Notes under the pieces: model-generated
What the model saw: only the letters and a program-made list of their open reading frames with translations
What the model was told of the DNA's origin: nothing
Database searches by the model: none
Program-made: the position numbers and the translations under genes
Shown here: positions 53,146-61,757 of the stretch, piece by piece
How the letters are laid out: each line of letters opens with the position of its first letter
Numbering within the stretch: position 1 is the first letter of the stretch
DNA from: Thermosporothrix hazakensis
GTDB lineage: Bacteria; Chloroflexota; Ktedonobacteria; Ktedonobacterales; Ktedonobacteraceae
NCBI RefSeq assembly: GCF_003253565.1
Contig: NZ_QKUF01000028.1
Coordinates: 1 to 64,000 of the forward strand
Direction: 5' to 3'
Length of the DNA stretch: 64,000 nucleotides

Positions 53146-53715
53146 CTACGAACGGCGCTGTGAAAGCGAGAAATCGGGACGTGCCATATCCTGAAGCAGG
53201 CAACGTACCTCATCCCGGAAAGCGCCCTCAGGAGAGGCGAAGTGGAACAGGTCCGCGAACCAGAGGCCATCAATCGCCAGACGCAAGATGGTTGCGTAAG
53301 CGCGTGGAAGTCCGTCCTGTTCGGCGCATTGTTGATAGTACAGGAATTCCTTGCGGGTCGATTCGAGTAGCACGGGGTTATTACTGAGTGCTGCGATCAG
53401 ACCACTGATAAAGTCTGGCTCATACCCGGAAAGATTACAGGAGGTTTGAGCAAAGGCACGGAGCCAGCGCCCCGGGGTGTCATCCTGCTTTGCGAGCTCT
53501 TCGTTCAGCCGCGCGCGGAAATGCTCATGAAAAGCGTTGAGCATCCCTTCAATGAGGGCATCTTTGTTCGGGAAATGGTACAGCACTCCGCCCTTGCTGA
53601 CCCCGGCTTCACGGGCAACTCCTTCTATCGTCAGATGCGAAACGCCGTCCCGATGCACAATGCGGCTGGCCGCTTCCAGAATGGCAGCTCGTTTTGTTGG
53701 ATGTTGTCTTTCCAT
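53146..53715 (-). CDS. TetR-family transcriptional regulator
   Basis: 189 residues. N-terminal TetR helix-turn-helix (about 8-55: AAILEAASRIV, LTIEGVAREAGVSKGGVLYHFPNKDALI). The ligand domain lacks similarity that would tell the inducer. There is no efflux pump next to it. Its promoter overlaps the start codon so closely that the mRNA looks leaderless; a near-palindrome lies between -35 and -10, consistent with self-repression. Confidence 0.88.
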   Translation of the reverse strand: MERQHPTKRAAILEAASRIVHRDGVSHLTIEGVAREAGVSKGGVLYHFPNKDALIEGMLNAFHEHFRARLNEELAKQDDTPGRWLRAFAQTSCNLSGYEPDFISGLIAALSNNPVLLESTRKEFLYYQQCAEQDGLPRAYATILRLAIDGLWFADLFHFASPEGAFRDEVRCLLQDMARPDFSLSQRRS

Positions 53716-53721
53716 AAAGAC

Positions 53722-53750
53722 ACTATGCCATTAGAGCATGTTCTTGTCAA
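53722..53750 (-). promoter_or_regulatory. promoter of the TetR gene, apparently leaderless
   Basis: Minus strand TTGACA (53750-53745), 17-base spacer, CATAGT (53727-53722). The expected start site falls at about the A of ATG 53715, and there is no Shine-Dalgarno sequence before it. Confidence 0.6.
53733..53744 (-). promoter_or_regulatory. candidate TetR operator
   Basis: AGAACATGCTCT, symmetric at 10 of 12 positions around CATG, lies wholly inside the spacer of the TetR promoter. Confidence 0.45.
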
Positions 53751-53768
53751 GCGGAGGGCAAAAGAAGC

Positions 53769-53797
53769 AGCTTCCGCAAGTCATAAGTGCGGAAGCT
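53769..53797 (-). terminator. terminator at the end of the suf genes
   Basis: Perfect 10-bp stem AGCTTCCGCA / TGCGGAAGCT with a 9-base loop, six bases after the Rieske gene stop; TTCTTTTG follows on the minus strand. Confidence 0.65.
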
Positions 53798-53803
53798 ATA
53801 AGG

Positions 53804-54124
53804 TCATTCATCATCCGGGAGCCCGACCAGAACGGAATTCTCTTCGATTTTGACCGGAAAAGTGATCAGGTCATAGCGGGCAGGCCCGCGCAACACTTTT
53901 CCATTGGTGATATCAAAGCGAGCCCCATGAAGCGGGCAGGTAATCACGCAGCCATCAAGTTCGCCGCGATTGAGCGGGCCACTGATATGAGTGCAGTTAT
54001 CAGAGAAGGCATAAATGGTGCCATCGATTTTCGTCAGGCAGACCGGCTCGCCATCGATATCAACGGGATACAGCTTCCCCTCTCGTATGTCTGAGAGGTC
54101 GGCTGCTTTGATAAACTCGGTCAT
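53804..54124 (-). CDS. Rieske [2Fe-2S] ferredoxin
   Basis: 106 residues. Cluster ligands are in the CTHISGPL (Cys-x-His) and CPLHGARFD (Cys-x2-His) motifs. Similar small Rieske proteins often sit at the end of suf operons in Actinobacteria, Firmicutes and Chloroflexi and act as electron carriers. AAAAGGCTTT precedes ATG 54124; eight bases after sufU. Confidence 0.9.
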   Translation of the reverse strand: MTEFIKAADLSDIREGKLYPVDIDGEPVCLTKIDGTIYAFSDNCTHISGPLNRGELDGCVITCPLHGARFDITNGKVLRGPARYDLITFPVKIEENSVLVGLPDDE

Positions 54125-54132
54125 AAAGCCTT

Positions 54133-54540
54133 TTACTCTTCTTCGTCCTCATCCAGATCGGGACGCTCATAGCCGGCTACCGCGAGGCCACGATGCAGGA
54201 CACGCAATGAAAGGAAGGCACATTTTGTGCGGGCCGGACTGATGGGAATGCCCAGTGCTTCGAGCACCTCATCCTTGCCAAGTTTGACCACTTCCTCGAT
54301 CGGCTGTCCTTCGATCATTTCGGAGAGCATGGAAGCTGATGCCTGACTGATGGCGCACCCTCTTCCCTGAAAGCGAACCTCGGTGACAAGGCCATTTTCA
54401 ACCTTGAGATCCATCGCGAGCTGATCGCCACACAACGGGTTGTTATCCTCCATATGTACATCTGGCGCTTCCAGGGTCCCATAGTTACGCGGATTCCGAT
54501 AGTGATCTAGAATATATTCGCGATAATAATCCATTGACAT
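54133..54540 (-). CDS. sufU: SufU-type Fe-S scaffold / sulfur-transfer protein
   Basis: 135 residues. Three conserved cysteines: NPLCGDQ, GRGCAISQASASM and TKCAFLSL; the Asp after the first completes the zinc site. SufU receives sulfur from SufS and passes it to the SufBCD complex. ATG 54540 (MSMDYYREYIL) has GGAGGCAGATACA before it. The C-terminus ends in an acidic run. Confidence 0.92.
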   Translation of the reverse strand: MSMDYYREYILDHYRNPRNYGTLEAPDVHMEDNNPLCGDQLAMDLKVENGLVTEVRFQGRGCAISQASASMLSEMIEGQPIEEVVKLGKDEVLEALGIPISPARTKCAFLSLRVLHRGLAVAGYERPDLDEDEEE

Positions 54541-54650
54541 TGTATCTGCCTCCAAAGGCGCTGCTGCTCAGCGCACAGGGGTACTGAAATGAGAATTGTG
54601 TAAAAGTGTACACCTGTGAGGCTGGTTAAGCAAGCGCGTTGGTCGAAAGT

Positions 54651-55916
54651 TTAGAGACCTGCTGTCGCCTGGAAGATCTCTTGAGCCTTCTGCAAGCCCT
54701 CTGCCAGCGTATCAACATCGCGTTCATCATTGTAGACATAGAAGCTGGCGCGAGCGGTTGCCGGAATGTTGTAGCGATCCATCAACGGTTGAGCGCAGTG
54801 GTGACCGGCTCGAACGGCAACGCCGACTTCCATATCAAGGATTGAGGCGAGATCGTGCGGGTGTACTCCATCAAGCGTAAAGGAGAGCACGCCACCGCGC
54901 TGCTCAACATCTTTCGGACCGTAGATGGTCAGGCCAGGAATCGCGCTCAGCCGCTTGAGGGCGTAAGCGGTCAGTGCTTTCTCGTGCTGGCGGACCCACT
55001 CCATGCCAAGCTCATTCAGATAGTCAACGGCCACGCCCAGCCCGATGGCTTCGGCGATCGCCGGGGTTCCTGCCTCAAATTTGTGAGGGAGATCGGCCCA
55101 GGTGGACTCGTGTAGCTTGACCGTGCGAATCATCGAACCGCCACCCATAAAAGGCGTCATGGATTCCAGCAGCGGGCGTTTCCCATAGAGCACACCTATG
55201 CCGGTCGGGCCAAGCATTTTATGTCCGCTGAAACAGTAAAAGTCAGCATCAAGATCCTGCACATCGACCGTCATATGTGGCACGCTTTGTGCTCCGTCAA
55301 CCAGCGTGATCGCTCCAACTGCATGCGCCTGTGCGACCATTTCTTTCACCGGATTGATCGTTCCGAGCACGTTTGACATGTGGGCGAAAGCGACCAGTTT
55401 CGGCTTCTGCTGTAAAAGCTGCTCGTAGACATCCAGACGTAGCAGGCCCTCTTCGTTGACAGGGACAAATTCCAGCCGCGCGCCCGTGCGCTGGGCCAGT
55501 AACTGCCAGGGAACCAGATTACTATGATGTTCCATTTCGGTCAGGACGATCAGATCGCCCTGCTGAATATGTTCCCCACCCCAACTGTACGCTACCAGAT
55601 TGATACTTTCGGTTGTGTTGCGGGTAAATATGACCTGTTTACTCTGACGTGCATGAATGAAACGAGCGATCTTCAGGCGGGCCCGTTCAACGGCTTCGGT
55701 TGCCTCTTCGCTAATTTCATAGACGCCGCGATGGACGTTCGCGTTATAGGTTCTATAGTACTGATCGAGCGCCTCAATGACCACAGCAGGCTTCTGTGAG
55801 CTTGCCGCGCTGTCCAGAAAGACCAGACGCTTTCCGTGTACCTGCCGCGAAAGAATGGGAAAATCCCGGCGAATATCCTCAACGCTGCGGTTTGTTGTGT
55901 TCTTCTCGCTAATCAT
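54651..55916 (-). CDS. sufS: cysteine desulfurase SufS
   Basis: 421 residues. PLP sites: TEMEHHSNLVPW, VDGAQSVPHM, and the Schiff-base Lys in CFSGHKMLGPTG. The active-site Cys is in RAGHHCAQPLM. It turns cysteine into alanine and persulfide for Fe-S clusters, with SufU as partner. GGCGGAGAGTATACG precedes ATG 55916. A hairpin lies between it and sufD. Confidence 0.95.
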   Translation of the reverse strand: MISEKNTTNRSVEDIRRDFPILSRQVHGKRLVFLDSAASSQKPAVVIEALDQYYRTYNANVHRGVYEISEEATEAVERARLKIARFIHARQSKQVIFTRNTTESINLVAYSWGGEHIQQGDLIVLTEMEHHSNLVPWQLLAQRTGARLEFVPVNEEGLLRLDVYEQLLQQKPKLVAFAHMSNVLGTINPVKEMVAQAHAVGAITLVDGAQSVPHMTVDVQDLDADFYCFSGHKMLGPTGIGVLYGKRPLLESMTPFMGGGSMIRTVKLHESTWADLPHKFEAGTPAIAEAIGLGVAVDYLNELGMEWVRQHEKALTAYALKRLSAIPGLTIYGPKDVEQRGGVLSFTLDGVHPHDLASILDMEVGVAVRAGHHCAQPLMDRYNIPATARASFYVYNDERDVDTLAEGLQKAQEIFQATAGL

Positions 55917-55959
55917 CGTATACTCTCCGCCAGACGGGAACCAGGGGGAAGAAAAGCAA

Positions 55960-55983
55960 AGGGTACCCGTAAACAGGTACCCT
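55960..55983 (-). terminator. hairpin with T-rich tail between sufD and sufS
   Basis: AGGGTACC / GGTACCCT stem with a 7-base loop, then CTTTGCTTTTCTTCC on the minus strand. Since the genes on both sides belong together, it probably reduces readthrough rather than ending the operon. Confidence 0.5.
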
Positions 55984-55993
55984 GCTCACCAAA

Positions 55994-57448
55994 TTAGTAT
56001 TCTGAGAGCTCAATCTCGTCCTTGTCTCTGGTTGAGTCATCCAGATGGACCGCGCCCTCATCAACGCCCTCGATCTCCCAGCGCTCCTGAGCGTCGACCC
56101 AGGTGTCGGCCTCGGTCTCATAAGCACCGCTCATGCGGGAGATAATGCTGCGGCGCAGACGGATACGCAGGTTCTCCAGCGGAATACGCTGAAGGACCGG
56201 CTCAAAGAAGCCCTGCACAATGATGCGCTCGGCCTCAGGACGGGGAACGCCGCGAGACATCAGGTAGAAGAGCTCTTCTTCGTCAATCTGACCGGTGGTT
56301 GCACCGTGGCTGGCGCTGACCTCATTTGCCGCGATCTCCAGACCGGGAATGAATTCGCCGCGTGCCTTCTTGCTCAGCATCATGCCGTGCGCCGAAAGGA
56401 ACGACGCCGTCTGCTGCGCGTTGGGACGCACGCGGATCATACCATCGAACTCGACGCGAGATTCATCTGTCAGCACGCCTTTGACCAGTGTCTCGGCGTT
56501 GGTGGACAGGCCCACATGGTCAGACAGCGTGTTGATCTTGTAGCGCTGATCGTGGTCGGTGAAGAAGATACCAACCAGTTCAGCGGCGCTGCCGTTGCCC
56601 TGAAGACCCGCACCAATCTCAACAAGATTGAGCTTCGCCCCCAGATCCGACATCACGAAGGTAACGCTCCCGTCATTCTCAAAGACCGCGTTCTTGTTCG
56701 TGATATTCCAGGTGTTCTGGTCAAGGTCCTGTAGATAGCTGAACTCAACGCGGGACTCGCGCTGGGCAAAGATCTCAACGGCGTCGCTGACCAGGCTCGG
56801 CTGATCGCTGGTCACGCTGGAAGAGAGCTCTTCAACGAAGCGCACGCTACTCTGGGGCTCGGTCACAACCAGTGTATGCGTGAAGGTCGCGGAAGACGGC
56901 GCATCAATCCAGACCTGCGAGAGAATCGGCTTTTCGATCTCGACGCCCTTTGGCACATAGAGGAAGAAGCCGGTTGTCCAGAAGGCGGCATGGAGTGCGG
57001 TATACTTGCTGGCATTTGCCGGAATGCACTCGGTCATGAAGTACTTCTGCACAAGCTCTGGATACTGCTGTACGGCCTTGTCCAGAGGCAGCAGGATCAC
57101 GCCCTGCTCCTTGAGATCCTCATCTAGCTGTGTGTGCACTACCGACGAGTTATGCTGCACGATCAGGCCAGAGCGGTCATTGACCAGCGCTTCCTGCAAG
57201 GACTGCTCAATCTTCGCGGGCAGCTTCTCACTTGGATCGGGAACATAAGAGGTGAGCTGCTGGAAGCGGAAGCCTGCCAGCGCCTTGAGGGTGCCCAGGT
57301 CACCACGACGGCCCAGAGGCGCGGGAGTCTGCTCATAGAGCTCCCAGGCTTGCAGGCGCTTGTCCAGCAACCATTCAGGCTCCCCGCGCTGACGCGATAG
57401 CTCTACCAGCGCGTCTTTTGTGAAACCTGTAGTTGAGACATTAAGCAT
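55994..57448 (-). CDS. sufD: SufD-type component of the Fe-S assembly complex
   Basis: 484 residues of the SufB/SufD family. The C-terminal core SHGATTGQIDEEELFYLMSRG, with the conserved His, fits SufD. It is longer than E. coli SufD (423), mainly by an acidic C-terminal tail (about 445-484) with no obvious motif. It pairs with SufC. ATG 57448 has GGAGTGTCCGCGA upstream and overlaps the end of sufC. No separate sufB is present here, so this protein may form the scaffold alone or partner a SufB encoded elsewhere. Confidence 0.88.
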   Translation of the reverse strand: MLNVSTTGFTKDALVELSRQRGEPEWLLDKRLQAWELYEQTPAPLGRRGDLGTLKALAGFRFQQLTSYVPDPSEKLPAKIEQSLQEALVNDRSGLIVQHNSSVVHTQLDEDLKEQGVILLPLDKAVQQYPELVQKYFMTECIPANASKYTALHAAFWTTGFFLYVPKGVEIEKPILSQVWIDAPSSATFTHTLVVTEPQSSVRFVEELSSSVTSDQPSLVSDAVEIFAQRESRVEFSYLQDLDQNTWNITNKNAVFENDGSVTFVMSDLGAKLNLVEIGAGLQGNGSAAELVGIFFTDHDQRYKINTLSDHVGLSTNAETLVKGVLTDESRVEFDGMIRVRPNAQQTASFLSAHGMMLSKKARGEFIPGLEIAANEVSASHGATTGQIDEEELFYLMSRGVPRPEAERIIVQGFFEPVLQRIPLENLRIRLRRSIISRMSGAYETEADTWVDAQERWEIEGVDEGAVHLDDSTRDKDEIELSEY

Positions 57449-58265
57449 TCGCGGACACTCCATTCTCTTCGATGGACTCTTTCAGCCATTCGTAGCCCTT
57501 CTCTTCGAGCTCAAGGGCCAGTTCTTTGCTACCGGACTTGACGATGCGGCCTTCGTACATGACGTGCACAAAGTCAGGCGTGATGTAGTTCAGCATGCGC
57601 TGATAGTGCGTGATCAGCAGGATGCCCATGTTCGGGCCACGCAGCGCGTTGACGCTCTCGGAAACAATCTTCAGGGCGTCGATGTCAAGACCGGAGTCGG
57701 TTTCGTCCATCAGGGCAATTTCGGGCTCCAGCAGAGCCATCTGCAAGATCTCGGCGCGCTTCTTCTCACCACCGGAGAAGCCGTCGTTGATCGAGCGGTT
57801 GATAAAGCTGTTGTCTACTTTGAGCAGCTTCATCTTCTCCTGCAAAAGCTTGCGGAATTCACCAGGAGGAATGGTTTTGCGCTTGCTTGCTTTGCCTGAC
57901 GGGTTCTCACCCTCTTCGAGAGGCTTGTTGCCTTCGCGAATTGCCTCAAGAGAGCGGCGCAGGAAGTTCGCAACGCTGACGCCGGGGATAGCCATTGGAT
58001 ATTGGAACGCGAGGAAGAGGCGCATACGTGCGCGGCGATCAGGCGAGTACTCAAGGATGTTCTCACCTTTGAACCAGATTTCTCCCTCGGTGACTTCATA
58101 TTTGGGGTTGCCCATAATCACGTTTGACAGAGTGCTTTTGCCAGAACCATTTGGGCCCATCAGGGCATGTACTTCACCCTGGCGCACCACAAGGTTGACG
58201 CCACGCAGAATGGGCTTGCCTTCAATATTGGCGTGAAGGTTTTTAATGACAAGTTCAGATCCCAT
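57441..58265 (-). CDS. sufC: Fe-S assembly ATPase SufC
   Basis: 274 residues. ABC ATPase: Walker A MGPNGSGKST, signature FSGGEKKRAEI, Walker B IALMDETDSGLD. It drives conformational change of the SufB/D scaffold. An insertion of about 25 residues (about 105-130, Lys/Gly/Glu-rich) sits before the signature. ATG 58265 is used (GAGGAAGG farther upstream). Followed by sufD with an eight-base overlap. Confidence 0.94.
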   Translation of the reverse strand: MGSELVIKNLHANIEGKPILRGVNLVVRQGEVHALMGPNGSGKSTLSNVIMGNPKYEVTEGEIWFKGENILEYSPDRRARMRLFLAFQYPMAIPGVSVANFLRRSLEAIREGNKPLEEGENPSGKASKRKTIPPGEFRKLLQEKMKLLKVDNSFINRSINDGFSGGEKKRAEILQMALLEPEIALMDETDSGLDIDALKIVSESVNALRGPNMGILLITHYQRMLNYITPDFVHVMYEGRIVKSGSKELALELEEKGYEWLKESIEENGVSANA

Positions 58266-58511
58266 TATTGATAACACCTTCCTCAATTATGTTCGGTGCG
58301 AATGCAGGCTTTCTTTCTGAATTCGCAAAAAAAATCGGGACAAAACAAATGCGAGTCCAGGACAACAGAGCATACGAGCTCTGCTGAGCGGCCTGGTGCC
58401 TCTCATCTATCAGATAGGGACAAAGCGCAGAAGCGTTTATGCTTCCTTCTTTCCGTATTGCTTTGGATCCAATGGATTTACTTGTTCGGTGCCTGTATCA
58501 GGCATTCTCAC

Positions 58512-59057
58512 TTACCCTGGCAGAGATGGAGACTCAGTTTGCTTCTTGAGAGAGCCACCTGTGCTGATAGACGGGCGAACATCTGAAAGCGAGATAAACT
58601 GGGTACTGCTCTGCTCCTGGTTTTCGGGAAAGCGGGCTGACTCAGCTACCAGATCGGCCAGTGTGATGGTGTCGAGCGTTTGCGCTACGGCATCTCGCAC
58701 CCGGGCCCACAGGTACTTTGTCTTGCAGGAATCGAGAAAACCGCAGACCTGAGACATCTCGCCTTCTGTTGCACAAATCATCGGAGAAATTGGTCCTTCG
58801 AGGACACGTACAACTTCACCCATCGAGATTTCATCCGGGCGACGACTCAAGCGATAACCACCATGTGCGCCCCTCGTACTGATGACCAGTGGCGGCTCTG
58901 CCTCGCGCAACAGCTTCACCAGTTGTTCCAGATAGGCCAGTGGCAGCATCTCCGTCTGTGATATGTCAGTCAGTGAGCGGGGACGGCCACCGTAATGCCG
59001 AGCGAGGTCTACCATGATCCGCACGCCATACTCGCCTTTTGTAGATACACGCAACAT
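58512..59057 (-). CDS. Rrf2-family regulator, probable Fe-S sensor of the suf genes
   Basis: 181 residues. Winged helix at about 1-75 (MLRVSTKGEYGVRIMVDLA, LPLAYLEQLVKLLREA). Three cysteines in ICATEGEMSQVCGFLDSCK match the cluster-binding loop of IscR/SufR-type Rrf2 proteins, so it can sense Fe-S status. A Ser/Gln-rich tail of about 35 residues follows. ATG 59057 has GAAAGGGAGAGACCACA before it. It is encoded just upstream of sufC. Confidence 0.9.
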   Translation of the reverse strand: MLRVSTKGEYGVRIMVDLARHYGGRPRSLTDISQTEMLPLAYLEQLVKLLREAEPPLVISTRGAHGGYRLSRRPDEISMGEVVRVLEGPISPMICATEGEMSQVCGFLDSCKTKYLWARVRDAVAQTLDTITLADLVAESARFPENQEQSSTQFISLSDVRPSISTGGSLKKQTESPSLPG

Positions 59058-59736
59058 TGTGGTCTCTCCCTTTCTCAACATGTATTGCCAGGTGATACAT
59101 AGGTATCATATGTGGTCTGCACTATGCGAAATTATTCCGACCTGTTAACTAGGATATATTCTAGCACTAGAGGATATGGAGCGTCAACATATTCTGAGGG
59201 AAAAGCAAAGATGCTACCAGGCATACAAAAAAGGCATTTTATCGAGCGTCCCTGTTCTCCTGCGCATAGATCAGCGTTCTTCTGTTCACACTTCGCAAAA
59301 AATAGCTCATAATAAAGGATGAACCATCTGGCTGCTTGCGTTATGAGACAAATTGCATCAATTTGAACACTATTTACCTACTGGTTGAGACAAAATACCG
59401 TCCTGAAACGATCTTACTATACGAGGATTCGTTTTTTGAGAACAGGTAAAAGTGCTGAAGTGGCCCGTGAACGCTTCTCCGGGCCGTAGCCCTTGCGTTT
59501 TTATGGTGATGTAGAGAAGTGTGAAACAGGGTACAATACCTGATATGGAGTTTGGCGCAATGTCTGTGGGTGGATGGTATCGGTGGTTTGAGTGTCAAAT
59601 GGGCCGTAATGGGGAACTACTATCGTATGCGAAACGTGTAGTAGTTAGTAGTGGATGTTTGACATTGTGTTGACTGAAAGTCCTCGTTGAAGCAGTTCTG
59701 CTTTCTTTTGAAAAGCGCATCAGGAAAAATTCTGCT
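59058..59736. other. intergenic region between Rrf2 gene and kinase
   Basis: 679 bases between divergent genes. It has the Rrf2 palindrome (59093-59108) on the left. The remainder is AT-rich with scattered TTGAC and TACAAT words but no well-spaced pair that I would call the kinase promoter. Short plus-strand frames here show no family features. Confidence 0.5.
59093..59108 (-). promoter_or_regulatory. palindromic operator upstream of the Rrf2 gene
   Basis: Perfect inverted repeat TGATAC-ATAG-GTATCA, 36 bases before the Rrf2 ATG; TATGAT inside it on the minus strand may be the -10. Probable self-binding site of the Rrf2 protein. Confidence 0.55.
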
Positions 59737-61722
59737 ATGGAACAAAATACATTTATCGGTCAGCAACTCGGCAGCTATAAAATAGTGGAGGCGCTTGATA
59801 GTGGTGGCTTTGGTAGCGTCTATGTGGCGCAACATGTGATCCTGACGCGCCGCAAAGTGGCTATCAAGCTGCTGCATACCGTCTATCTCAACTCGCGCGA
59901 AGTGCAGGAACAATTCCTCGAAGAGGCGCGTTTACTTGAAATTCTCAAGCACCCCTATATTTTGCCGGTGCTGGATATAAATATATATCAAGGATTCCCT
60001 TACCTCGTGACAGAGTATGAAGCGCGTGGCTCGCTGCGCCGTCGCTTGAAACAACTGAAAGGGCGTGCGCTCCCCTTGAACGAGGCACTGCGCATTCTCA
60101 AACAGGTGGGTGAAGGACTGGCGTTCGCCCATAAACAGCAGATTGTGCACCGAGATATCAAGCCCGAAAATATCCTCTTCAACCAGGAGGGTGATGCTCT
60201 GCTGGCAGATTTCGGGTTGGCAATCGTGCTCAGTAACGCCAGTATGAAATCAGTCAGTATGACCGGTACTCCGCGCTATATGGCCCCGGAACAGTATCGA
60301 GGCATTATCAGCAAGGCCAGCGATCAATATGCCCTGGGCTGTGTTGCCTATGAGCTGTTAACCGGGAAGATGCCGTTTGAGGGCTCGGACCCGGTCGTGT
60401 TGATGTATAAACATGTCACGGAACAGCCTGTACCGCCGCGTGAGCTTAACCCGGATATTCCGGAACATATTGAGCGGGCCGTGCTTCGGGCTCTCGAAAA
60501 GGATCGACAGAAGCGCTTCTCCGATGTACAGGAGTTTGTGGAGGCGTTGAAGGCAACGACAACGCCGCTGGTGCCCTTGCCCGAGAGCAGCTATAAAACG
60601 CAGACGCTGGTGGAGGAAGTAGGCGGTGTCGATGAACCGCATATGGCTGATGATGGTCCGGCTGAGGAGCGGCCAAAGACTGACGAGCAGGACGCGGCTC
60701 CTTCCTCGGCCCCGGATGAGGCTGATGAGGATACACAGGAGCGTGAGCAGGTTCTGACTCCTCCCCATCTGGAGGAAGATACATTCTTCTGGCCCGAGGA
60801 TGTCGAGAGTAAGGAGAAAGCCCCTGTTCAGAAAGAGCCTCAGACACAGGAAAAGCTCGATGACATTATGACGATTCTCATCGTGGATGATGGAAAGGCT
60901 GAACAGAGGCTGGAAGAGCAGGAGACAATGCTGATCCCTATCGATCAGGTTCAGCAGGAGAGCGAACAGAAAGAGCGTCTGGCAAAGATTGAGACGCTGG
61001 TGCCCGAGAATACTCAGAAGAAAGACATTCAGGAGATGGAGACTGCCAGCGTTGTCGTTCGGCAGGCCTCTGATGAGGAGGAGTATATTCCAACGGTATT
61101 GACCAGGCAAGTCACGCCGGAACCGCCTATGACTCCCAGGCCGGTCATTCCAACGCCAATGCCGCGCACGATGGCTCCGGCCTCACCCCCTCAACCACCG
61201 GTGAAGCATGGACAGGGAAAGCAGAGTCTGGGCAAGGAGATTCAAAGGGCCTTTCGCACGCCGCAGGTGCTCTTTGCGCTGACTGCTCTGCTCATGATCG
61301 CCAGTATTGCGTTTGCGCTGCTTGTCAATCCGTTGCGCACATCCTTCGGTGAGGGGCAACATATGCCATCTCCTGCGTCGCGCAATGTAGTGACGCCCGG
61401 GACAACGCCATCGACGCAACAGACGGTGCAGCCAGGAGTGACCCCGGCTGATGACGGGAATACGGATCAGTCCGAGTATGGTGGTGGAGATAACCCTTCG
61501 GCAACGGAAACACCAGATAGTCCCGTTTCAACCGAGGAGCCAGTAAACCCTGAGCCGACGCAGGGCGTCACGCCGACTGTCGAGCCAACACAGCAGCCGA
61601 CTCAGGAGCCAACACAGCAACCGACTCAGGAGCCGACGCAGCAGCCGACTCAGGAGCCGACGCAGCAACCAACGACGGTGCCGACGCAGCAGCCAACGCA
61701 GTCAACCACACCAACTACATAA
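59737..61722 (+). CDS. membrane Ser/Thr protein kinase with tandem-repeat outer tail
   Basis: 661 residues. Complete kinase domain (about 10-280): DSGGFGSVY, KVAIKLL, IVHRDIKPENIL, LADFGLA, MAPEQYRG. Then an acidic Glu/Gln-rich cytoplasmic linker (about 285-490), one membrane helix (about 510-530, FALTALLMIASIAFALLV) and an outer Thr/Pro/Gln tail. The last 40 residues are PTQQPTQE repeats. It is a PknB-like receptor form without PASTA domains; the outer tail may be glycosylated or reach into the wall. AGGAAAAATTCTGCT precedes ATG 59737. Confidence 0.9.
   Translation: MEQNTFIGQQLGSYKIVEALDSGGFGSVYVAQHVILTRRKVAIKLLHTVYLNSREVQEQFLEEARLLEILKHPYILPVLDINIYQGFPYLVTEYEARGSLRRRLKQLKGRALPLNEALRILKQVGEGLAFAHKQQIVHRDIKPENILFNQEGDALLADFGLAIVLSNASMKSVSMTGTPRYMAPEQYRGIISKASDQYALGCVAYELLTGKMPFEGSDPVVLMYKHVTEQPVPPRELNPDIPEHIERAVLRALEKDRQKRFSDVQEFVEALKATTTPLVPLPESSYKTQTLVEEVGGVDEPHMADDGPAEERPKTDEQDAAPSSAPDEADEDTQEREQVLTPPHLEEDTFFWPEDVESKEKAPVQKEPQTQEKLDDIMTILIVDDGKAEQRLEEQETMLIPIDQVQQESEQKERLAKIETLVPENTQKKDIQEMETASVVVRQASDEEEYIPTVLTRQVTPEPPMTPRPVIPTPMPRTMAPASPPQPPVKHGQGKQSLGKEIQRAFRTPQVLFALTALLMIASIAFALLVNPLRTSFGEGQHMPSPASRNVVTPGTTPSTQQTVQPGVTPADDGNTDQSEYGGGDNPSATETPDSPVSTEEPVNPEPTQGVTPTVEPTQQPTQEPTQQPTQEPTQQPTQEPTQQPTTVPTQQPTQSTTPTT
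61582..61701 (+). repeat. 24-bp tandem repeats coding the PTQQPTQE tail
   Basis: Five 24-base units (61582, 61606, 61630, 61654, 61678), the first three nearly identical and the last two decayed. Length change by slippage is likely between strains. Confidence 0.8.
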
Positions 61723-61734
61723 TCCAGGGAAAGG

Positions 61735-61756
61735 CAGGGGCTCACTAGCGCCCCTG
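61735..61756. terminator. terminator between kinase and the unknown gene
   Basis: CAGGGGC / GCCCCTG stem with an 8-base loop and TTTACTCTCTC after it, between convergent stops. Confidence 0.6.
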
Positions 61757-61757
61757 T

